Origin: Bacillus sp. N1-1 | GTDB lineage: Bacteria; Bacillota; Bacilli; Bacillales; Guptibacillaceae | NCBI RefSeq assembly: GCF_009818105.1 | Contig: NZ_CP046564.1 | Location: forward strand, 930,001 to 994,000 | Reading direction: 5' to 3' | Length of the DNA stretch: 64,000 nucleotides | In this document: in pieces, positions 58,707-64,000 of the stretch | How positions within the stretch are numbered: the stretch's first letter is position 1 | How the letters are laid out: each line of letters opens with the position of its first letter | Program-made: the position numbers and the translations under genes | The notes under the pieces: generated by a model | The model's input: only the letters and a program-made list of their open reading frames with translations | The model's database searches: none | Told to the model about the DNA's origin: nothing

Positions 58707-59348
58707 TTAATGGGTGGTTCCTTGACTCGGAACAGTGGCATAGCTTTGAAGCATCATTTGCATATCTTGTTCTGAAAGTTGAGGTACTTGATAGTAATTA
58801 TGCTTATTTTGATAAAGGAAAATTTCATAACTTAATTCAACTAGGTTTGGTACACTGTCGCTAACAACCCGACGTAAGATCGGGTTCGTCATCTCGAGAG
58901 CGGTCATGGTGAATAAAGACGCTAGTGATTTTGTATGTCCTAACATATATGCTGACAAACCTTTATCCGATAGGTCATTGACTGACTGATTCGGTTTTTT
59001 TGGTGGGCCAGGCTTGATACCATACACAACTTCATTCGATTGTTGCATCGTATATTGTCCTGTAGGTACCATCGGGTCTTGTCCCGTTTGAAAGCTCTGC
59101 ACAATCGTATTATACATAGTCGTGATGAACTGAGATTGATGATGTAAAATGTTCTTTAATTCAGGGTCTTGTATATGTTGTTCATAAATCTGATAGTTGT
59201 CCAATAGGGTAATGACGCCGGCAATAACCTCATGTGCGTCGAATAATTCGTGACCACCATGATTTGTGTTCACCGTGTTTTGTAAAGGGGGTTGTGCATT
59301 TGGCATTCCTTGATTTAGTTGGTTTGGTCTTTGTTGTTGCATGTTCAT
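58707..59348 (-). CDS. CotF-like spore coat protein
   Basis: A 213-residue spore coat protein of the CotF/YraF-like family. A Gln/Asn/Pro-rich N-terminus (about 1-35) precedes a ferritin-like helical region (HEVIAGVITLLDNYQIYEQH, then LKNILHHQSQFITTMYN). AAGGAGGATG lies before the ATG. Expected location is the coat or spore surface, under late mother-cell control. No clear sigma-K promoter was identified by eye. It is good evidence that the organism sporulates. Confidence 0.87.
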   Translation of the reverse strand: MNMQQQRPNQLNQGMPNAQPPLQNTVNTNHGGHELFDAHEVIAGVITLLDNYQIYEQHIQDPELKNILHHQSQFITTMYNTIVQSFQTGQDPMVPTGQYTMQQSNEVVYGIKPGPPKKPNQSVNDLSDKGLSAYMLGHTKSLASLFTMTALEMTNPILRRVVSDSVPNLVELSYEIFLYQNKHNYYQVPQLSEQDMQMMLQSYATVPSQGTTH

Positions 59349-59629
59349 CCTCCTTGTAATTTAAATCTAAAAATTAAAAAGGAACAGAGTGCCCTCAACC
59401 TTCTGATGACTAGTCCATGGCTCCCTCATCGAAGAAGCACAACGTTTATCTTTTACTTTACTGTTGAAATTATTCATGGAAAATAGACCGCTACTCAAAC
59501 GTATTCTTACGGCGTGTATTGGAATTAATTAACCACCCTTAAGGAGAATATATTAATCAAAACTTTCAAAAACTTAAAGAATAGATGTGGCTTGCTTATT
59601 TTTGAAAACGAAGGACTAGGAGGAAAAAC
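59349..59629. other. Intergenic between divergent genes
   Basis: This stretch of 281 bases should hold the promoters of the coat gene and the MBL gene. I see no further gene, hairpin or repeat that I can support. Confidence 0.5.
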
Positions 59630-60472
59630 GTGCACTCATTAGATAATGATTTTTCGAAGACACACCTTCCCTTAACTAGTATGAATAATGGGAAGGGTCA
59701 TGAAGTTTGTAGGGATCTTTTTTATTGGACGAATCAGATTGTAAATGTCTGTTTTTATGGAGATACAAATGAGAGGGATTGGGTGTTGATTGATTGTGGC
59801 ATGCCTCATTCTAAGCAGGCGATTATGGATGCTGCTGAGAAAAGGTTTGGGCATTCTGAAAAGCCTAAAGCCATTGTATTGACGCATGGCCATTTTGATC
59901 ACGTCGGCTCATTAGAACCGCTCTTAAAAGAATGGGACGTACCTGTTTATGCTCATGAACAAGAGATTCCATATTTGAATGGAGAATTGGATTACCCGAA
60001 AGGTGATCCAAAGGCTGATGGTGGTTTGGTTAGCGAACTCTCTCCTCTATATCCCCATCATGGAATTGATATAACACCATACCTGAATCCTCTTCCGTCT
60101 AATGGTGAAATTCCATACATGGAAGGATGGAACTGGATCCATACGGCAGGTCATACTCCTGGACATGTTTCTCTTTATCGAGAAAGAGATGGTGTTTTGA
60201 TAGCAGGGGATGCATTTGTCACTGTAAAGCAGGAATCTTTATATCGCGTTGTGCTTCAACAAAAGGAAATTAGCGGTCCTCCAAAGTATTTCACGATGGA
60301 TTGGGAGGAAGCCAGAAAATCAGTAGCAAAATTAGCTGGCATACATCCTACACTAGCCGTAACTGGACATGGAGAATCGATGGAAGGTGAAGAGCTAGAA
60401 GCGGCTTTAAAAAAATTAGTCGAAAATTTTGATCAAATTGCATTACCGGCTAATCGAAAGCCGCCGCATTAA
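59630..60472 (+). CDS. MBL-fold metallo-hydrolase
   Basis: A 280-residue metallo-beta-lactamase-fold hydrolase. LTHGHFDHVG is the HxHxDH zinc motif, HTAGHTPGHVSL supplies the next histidine, GDAFVT the bridging aspartate and VTGHGES the last histidine. GTG start with AGGAGG upstream. No signal peptide. Substrates in this broad family range from thioesters to lactones, and the sequence does not decide. A terminator follows. Confidence 0.88.
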   Translation: MHSLDNDFSKTHLPLTSMNNGKGHEVCRDLFYWTNQIVNVCFYGDTNERDWVLIDCGMPHSKQAIMDAAEKRFGHSEKPKAIVLTHGHFDHVGSLEPLLKEWDVPVYAHEQEIPYLNGELDYPKGDPKADGGLVSELSPLYPHHGIDITPYLNPLPSNGEIPYMEGWNWIHTAGHTPGHVSLYRERDGVLIAGDAFVTVKQESLYRVVLQQKEISGPPKYFTMDWEEARKSVAKLAGIHPTLAVTGHGESMEGEELEAALKKLVENFDQIALPANRKPPH

Positions 60473-60476
60473 AATT

Positions 60477-60502
60477 GAGAAGTGGCTAGTCACTTCTCTT
60501 TT
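60477..60502 (+). terminator. Intrinsic terminator
   Basis: GAGAAGTG and CACTTCTC pair around GCTAGT, and TTTT follows. Confidence 0.87.
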
Positions 60503-60592
60503 GAATTTGGCCCAGCACTTCACGTTTGGTTCTGATACATAAGTGGAAAATAATAGGTAGTTAATCAGGAAATATATTTAGGAGGGCTCGCT

Positions 60593-61858
60593 ATGGAGGA
60601 ACATAAAAGCATGCCGAAGGATAAGGGTTTAGATCATACGCTAAGTGTTTTAAGGGAAGGTTATGAATTCATTTTTAATCGAAGAAATAAGTATGAATCA
60701 AATATTTTTGAAACGAAGGTATTAGGTAAGAAAACCATTTGTTTAACTGGGAAAGAAGCGGCAGAACTTTTCTATGACAATGATAAATTTAAGAGAAGTG
60801 GAGCTGCACCAAAACACGTTCAAAAAACACTTTTTGGTGAAAATGGCGTTCAGGCCCTGGATGGGGAAGAGCATCATCATCGAAAGGCGATGTTTATGTC
60901 ACTGATGACGAACGATGCGCTCAGTGAAATAGCCGAATTAACTAAGAAGCATTTAAATGCGTTTGCTGCTCAATGGGAAACGAAAGAGAAGATCATCGTC
61001 TATGAGGAGGCAAAGAAAGTCTTAACGCATGTAGCTTGTGAATGGACAGGAGTGCCCCTTCAGGACGACGAGGTGGAGCTGCGAAAAAAGCAGCTTGCAG
61101 ATATGTTTGAATCTGCAGCTTCGATCGGTCCTGAATACTGGAGAGGACGAAAATCAAGAACGTCAGCAGAAGAGTGGATGGAGGATTTGGTACAAAAAGT
61201 GAGGAATGGAGAGATTAATCCGCCTTCCCATCGTGCTCTGAATCAGTTTTCCGTTCACCGAGATCTCGAAGGTGAGTTGTTAGACAAGCAAGTTGTGGCA
61301 GTAGAACTTCTAAACTTATTGCGTCCGATCGTCGCTATTTCTGTCTATATGAGTTTCACTGTTCTAGCCTTAATTGAACATTCGGACGAAGTATCATCAC
61401 TGAAAAGCGGAAATGAACAAGATAAGCAATACTTCATCCAAGAAGTTCGTCGGTATTATCCTTTCTTTCCTTTTGCCGGTGCGAGAGTGAAAAAGGATTT
61501 TACGTGGAAAGGATATGATTTTGAAGAAGGAACACTAACGCTTCTTGACTTATATGGCACGAATCATCATCCAGAAGTGTGGCGAGACCCTAAAGTGTTT
61601 ATTCCAGCGCGTTTTAAATCGTGGCAGGGAAGCCCATTTGATTTTATTCCTCAAGGAGGCGGGGAGTTCGACTTTGGGCACCGTTGTGCTGGGGAATGGC
61701 TAACTCTTGAGGTATTAAAAGAAACGTTGAACTATTTCGTAAACCATCTAACCTTTGATGTTCCTGAGCAGGATTTTACGTATAGCATGTCTGAAATGCC
61801 AAGTTTACCTAAAAGTGGGATTCAATTAACAAACATCGTGCGTCCAACAAATAGGTAA
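60593..61858 (+). CDS. cypC: Fatty-acid peroxygenase, cytochrome P450 CYP152 family
   Basis: A 421-residue P450 that uses hydrogen peroxide to hydroxylate or decarboxylate fatty acids. The heme ligand is C365 in DFGHRCAGEW. LLRP (R244, P245) is the CYP152 signature that replaces the usual acid-alcohol pair and binds the substrate carboxylate. EVRRYYPFFPF and GGGEFDFGHR are typical. H93-H95 in EEHHHRKAMF correspond to the region where OleT, the decarboxylating member, has His85 and P450-BS-beta has Gln. Which reaction dominates cannot be settled without alignment. AGGAGGG precedes the ATG. Confidence 0.94.
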   Translation: MEEHKSMPKDKGLDHTLSVLREGYEFIFNRRNKYESNIFETKVLGKKTICLTGKEAAELFYDNDKFKRSGAAPKHVQKTLFGENGVQALDGEEHHHRKAMFMSLMTNDALSEIAELTKKHLNAFAAQWETKEKIIVYEEAKKVLTHVACEWTGVPLQDDEVELRKKQLADMFESAASIGPEYWRGRKSRTSAEEWMEDLVQKVRNGEINPPSHRALNQFSVHRDLEGELLDKQVVAVELLNLLRPIVAISVYMSFTVLALIEHSDEVSSLKSGNEQDKQYFIQEVRRYYPFFPFAGARVKKDFTWKGYDFEEGTLTLLDLYGTNHHPEVWRDPKVFIPARFKSWQGSPFDFIPQGGGEFDFGHRCAGEWLTLEVLKETLNYFVNHLTFDVPEQDFTYSMSEMPSLPKSGIQLTNIVRPTNR

Positions 61859-61863
61859 CAGAA

Positions 61864-61890
61864 AAAGGGAGACCGATGTAGTCTCCCTTT
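61864..61890. terminator. Bidirectional terminator
   Basis: AAAGGGAGAC and GTCTCCCTTT form a ten-base-pair stem with loop CGATGTA between convergent genes. Confidence 0.88.
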
Positions 61891-61897
61891 ACTAATC

Positions 61898-63379
61898 CTA
61901 TTTTTCTTTTGAATAGGTAGCTAAAACAACAGCGAATTCATCTTCAATGTCCTTAATGTCATCCTCTTCAACAAATTGATTCAGCATAATGGAAAAAACA
62001 AGTCCATTGCCTTGTTCCACATAGCCTGATAGGGAAGAGACGCCAGTTAATGATCCGGTTTTGGCATGAACGATTTGTTCTGCCGCCGTATCTCTCATGC
62101 GATAGCGTAGCGTACCGCCCTCAGAACGATCTGAATCGCCTGCAACGGGAAGAGAATGATAAAACGAATCAAACCAGCTTTTATCTTGTACATGATACAG
62201 GTAGTCAGACAGCTGATTAGGCTTAATTAACGAAACGTGTGAAATGCCCGATCCATCTCTTAGTCGCATCTCATCCGTGTCTAGTCCAACCTCTTTTAGA
62301 AAATCGTTCATCACTTCCAATCCAGCTTCCCAGCTGCCTTCGTCTTTCTTCACTTTCCCCATCTCTTTCACTAAAATTTCAGCATGTCCGTTATTGCTTA
62401 GCTTCATAAAAGGAATAAGCAGCTCCGATAGTGGCATTGATTTCTTTTCAATGAGAAGAGTTGCGTCTTCAGGTGCTTTGCTTTGTTGAATATCACCCTT
62501 GAATTTAATTCCAGCTTCTTTTAGTGATTGTTTCATTAAGCTAAGTGCATATTCCGCTGGATTCCAGACCGCAATCCACTCGCGCTTACGCGATGCATCC
62601 TCAGAAATTTCACCTTCTACTAAAATCGTATTCGATCCATGTTCTCGTGTAATGGTTAATTCAGCATCCTCGTCTGCTTTCACTGTTTTAGCACGGTTCT
62701 CAACTTTTATCACATCTGAAGAGGGAGAAAGTCGAACATCAACTGGATCGCCAGGGTGTTTGCCTGGATAGACTTCTACAATGACAGTACCTGCATCATA
62801 ATCTTGGTTCGGTGAAGCAGTTAGCGCCGATACTTTGGCGCCATAGTAGTTATCTTCATCCGACCAGGAGAGATCCTGTGAAAGGAATTCATCATCATAC
62901 CAGCTGTTATCTCCAATAAGGTCGCCTTTAATTTTATGTACGCCTTTTTCTTTTAGCGAGTTTGCGAGTTCATCGAAGTCTTCTTTGAGGAGAGTGGGGT
63001 CACCTTTTCCTTTTAGATAGAGATTCCCTTTTAAATCATTGTTTTTTACTTTTCCGTCCGCTAGAAGTTCGGTCGTGAAACGGTAATCGGGTCCAAGTGT
63101 TTCAAGGGCAGCACCAGCTGTAAATAATTTCATGTTCGAGGCAGGGGTAAGACGTGTTTCGCCGTAGTTCTCATAAATCATTTCTCCAGAGCTCGCCGAT
63201 CGGACACTTATCCCGGCAATGGCACCATCCAAACGTTCATCTGATAAAATCTCATTTAACTTTGTTGAAAGTGCACTGTTTGTTTTGTCGGCACTTGCAT
63301 CTTGATTAGAAGTGAAAGGGGGAAGGATAAGGAGGAATAGCAGCGTCAGGATCAAGCTGGTTTTCAGTGTTTGTTTCAA
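61898..63379 (-). CDS. dacC: D-alanyl-D-alanine carboxypeptidase/endopeptidase (PBP4a, S13)
   Basis: A 493-residue class C penicillin-binding protein of peptidase family S13. It trims or cleaves peptidoglycan cross-links outside the cell. A signal peptide spans about 1-30. S81-NMK in LTPASNMKLF is the SxxK motif, SNNGHAEIL holds SxN, and HAKTGSLTG is KTG. A large insert between SxxK and SxN is typical of DacB/DacC. In B. subtilis dacC is a stationary-phase gene. AGGAGATGATG lies before the ATG. Confidence 0.94.
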   Translation of the reverse strand: MKQTLKTSLILTLLFLLILPPFTSNQDASADKTNSALSTKLNEILSDERLDGAIAGISVRSASSGEMIYENYGETRLTPASNMKLFTAGAALETLGPDYRFTTELLADGKVKNNDLKGNLYLKGKGDPTLLKEDFDELANSLKEKGVHKIKGDLIGDNSWYDDEFLSQDLSWSDEDNYYGAKVSALTASPNQDYDAGTVIVEVYPGKHPGDPVDVRLSPSSDVIKVENRAKTVKADEDAELTITREHGSNTILVEGEISEDASRKREWIAVWNPAEYALSLMKQSLKEAGIKFKGDIQQSKAPEDATLLIEKKSMPLSELLIPFMKLSNNGHAEILVKEMGKVKKDEGSWEAGLEVMNDFLKEVGLDTDEMRLRDGSGISHVSLIKPNQLSDYLYHVQDKSWFDSFYHSLPVAGDSDRSEGGTLRYRMRDTAAEQIVHAKTGSLTGVSSLSGYVEQGNGLVFSIMLNQFVEEDDIKDIEDEFAVVLATYSKEK

Positions 63380-63565
63380 TTCATCATCTCCTCTTTATTT
63401 AGTATGATCAAATGCGCATTCATCTAAAAGACATGAAAGCAGCCTCATTCTGACTTGAACCTTTCGTCTATCACACTCCATTCCCTTTTCAATTCAAGGA
63501 ATTTGGATCTTTTTACACATGCCTATCTGAGGAAATAGTTAAATAAGCCTATGCTAAAAAGACGC

Positions 63566-63595
63566 AAAAAAGCAGCTGCTTCATAGGCAGCTGCG
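63566..63595 (-). terminator. Terminator of guaC
   Basis: GCAGCTGC occurs twice around a seven-base loop. On the minus strand it is followed by TTTTTTGCG. Confidence 0.85.
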
Positions 63596-63604
63596 CTCAT
63601 TTCA

Positions 63605-64000
63605 TTAATAGACTTTATCTCCGTTAAAGATGGAGTTCTTTACGACAACGTAATCCACTGTACGGATTGATTCGAGCTTGTCTCCGCCAGAGTAAGAAAT
63701 GGCTGACTGGAGATCCTGTTCCATTTCAGTAAGCGTGTCTTGAAGGTTCCCTTTATGTTCAACAAACATTTTCTTACCTTCAACATTTTTCTTCTCGCCT
63801 TTTTGAAATTCAGAAGCAGATCCAAAGTACTCTTTGTATCGCTTGCCATCGCGTTCAACGGTTTCGCCGGGAGATTCCTCATGTCCGGCAAAAAGAGAAC
63901 CGATCATCACCATTGATGCTCCAAAGCGAACGGATTTTGCGATATCGCCGTGCGTGCGAATGCCGCCGTCAGCAATAATCGGCTTCGTTGCAGCTTTTGC
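63605..64000 (-). CDS. guaC: GMP reductase, N-terminal part outside window
   Basis: The C-terminal 131 residues of GMP reductase, an IMPDH-like TIM-barrel enzyme that converts GMP to IMP with NADPH. The frame remains open to the window edge. [20 protein letters not shown] and the following [20 protein letters not shown] are the phosphate-binding signature. [15 protein letters not shown] and the absence of CBS domains separate it from IMP dehydrogenase. Only the 3' half is in the window, so start and regulation cannot be seen. Confidence 0.94.
   Translation of the reverse strand, partial: AKAATKPIIADGGIRTHGDIAKSVRFGASMVMIGSLFAGHEESPGETVERDGKRYKEYFGSASEFQKGEKKNVEGKKMFVEHKGNLQDTLTEMEQDLQSAISYSGGDKLESIRTVDYVVVKNSIFNGDKVY

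Overview
The window reads as the chromosome of a low-GC, spore-forming member of the Bacillaceae. The support is a CotF-like spore coat gene, a YcsG/PxpABC/YcsI operon like that of Bacillus subtilis, PbpC and DacC penicillin-binding proteins, a CYP152 peroxygenase, strong AGGAGG-type ribosome binding sites and frequent TTG/GTG starts. I cannot name the species from sequence alone. No tRNA, rRNA, CRISPR array, transposase or integrase was seen.

Layout. 1-4.1 kb is a levan synthesis and turnover cluster: two tandem levansucrases (the first cut by the window edge) and a membrane-anchored GH32 levanase. 4.3-12.8 kb holds unlinked genes: a large unknown protein with a papain-like Gln-Cys-His-Asn pattern, an SMP-30 lactonase, PbpC, DinB, two GNATs, a small FbpA-like protein, a carboxylesterase and a broken YciI-like gene. 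13-21 kb is an alpha-galactoside/galactose locus (sodium symporter, AraC regulator, GH36, GalK, GalT). 21.2-25.6 kb is a symporter, histidine kinase and NtrC-like regulator operon whose regulator lacks the GAFTGA loop. 25.8-32.1 kb is a 5-oxoproline operon (ycsG, pxpBAC, accB, accC, ycsI).

33-56 kb is an accessory region of mostly small, same-strand, single-gene modules. Many are followed by a short element ending in ATCTCGGAGC. At least eleven copies occur, all in one orientation, so the layout resembles a cassette array although no recombinase is present. Genes here include a TudS-like DUF523 protein, a DUF2975/HTH pair, a FusB-type protein, small membrane proteins, an AraC/GyrI regulator and several decayed genes. 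A second hairpin repeat family is interspersed. Inside this region, between two copies that share 21 identical bases, lies an 11.7-kb fructan utilisation locus. It encodes a 1250-residue secreted GH32 enzyme with three CBM66-like modules, YesL, a LacI regulator, an LplB/LplC-type ABC importer with its lipoprotein, and a cytoplasmic GH32. Its two promoters share one design: palindromic operators, with a cre site between the -35 and -10.

56-64 kb carries a decayed polysaccharide deacetylase, a rifampin ADP-ribosyltransferase, more gene remnants, and then ordinary chromosome (DUF948, spore coat, MBL hydrolase, CYP152, DacC, GuaC).

Three intergenic arrays (4.2, 9.4 and 58.6 kb) each contain five ten-base motifs at an exact 20-base period. 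I do not recognise this family. With the CTCGGAGC modules they are the strongest candidates for undescribed structure.
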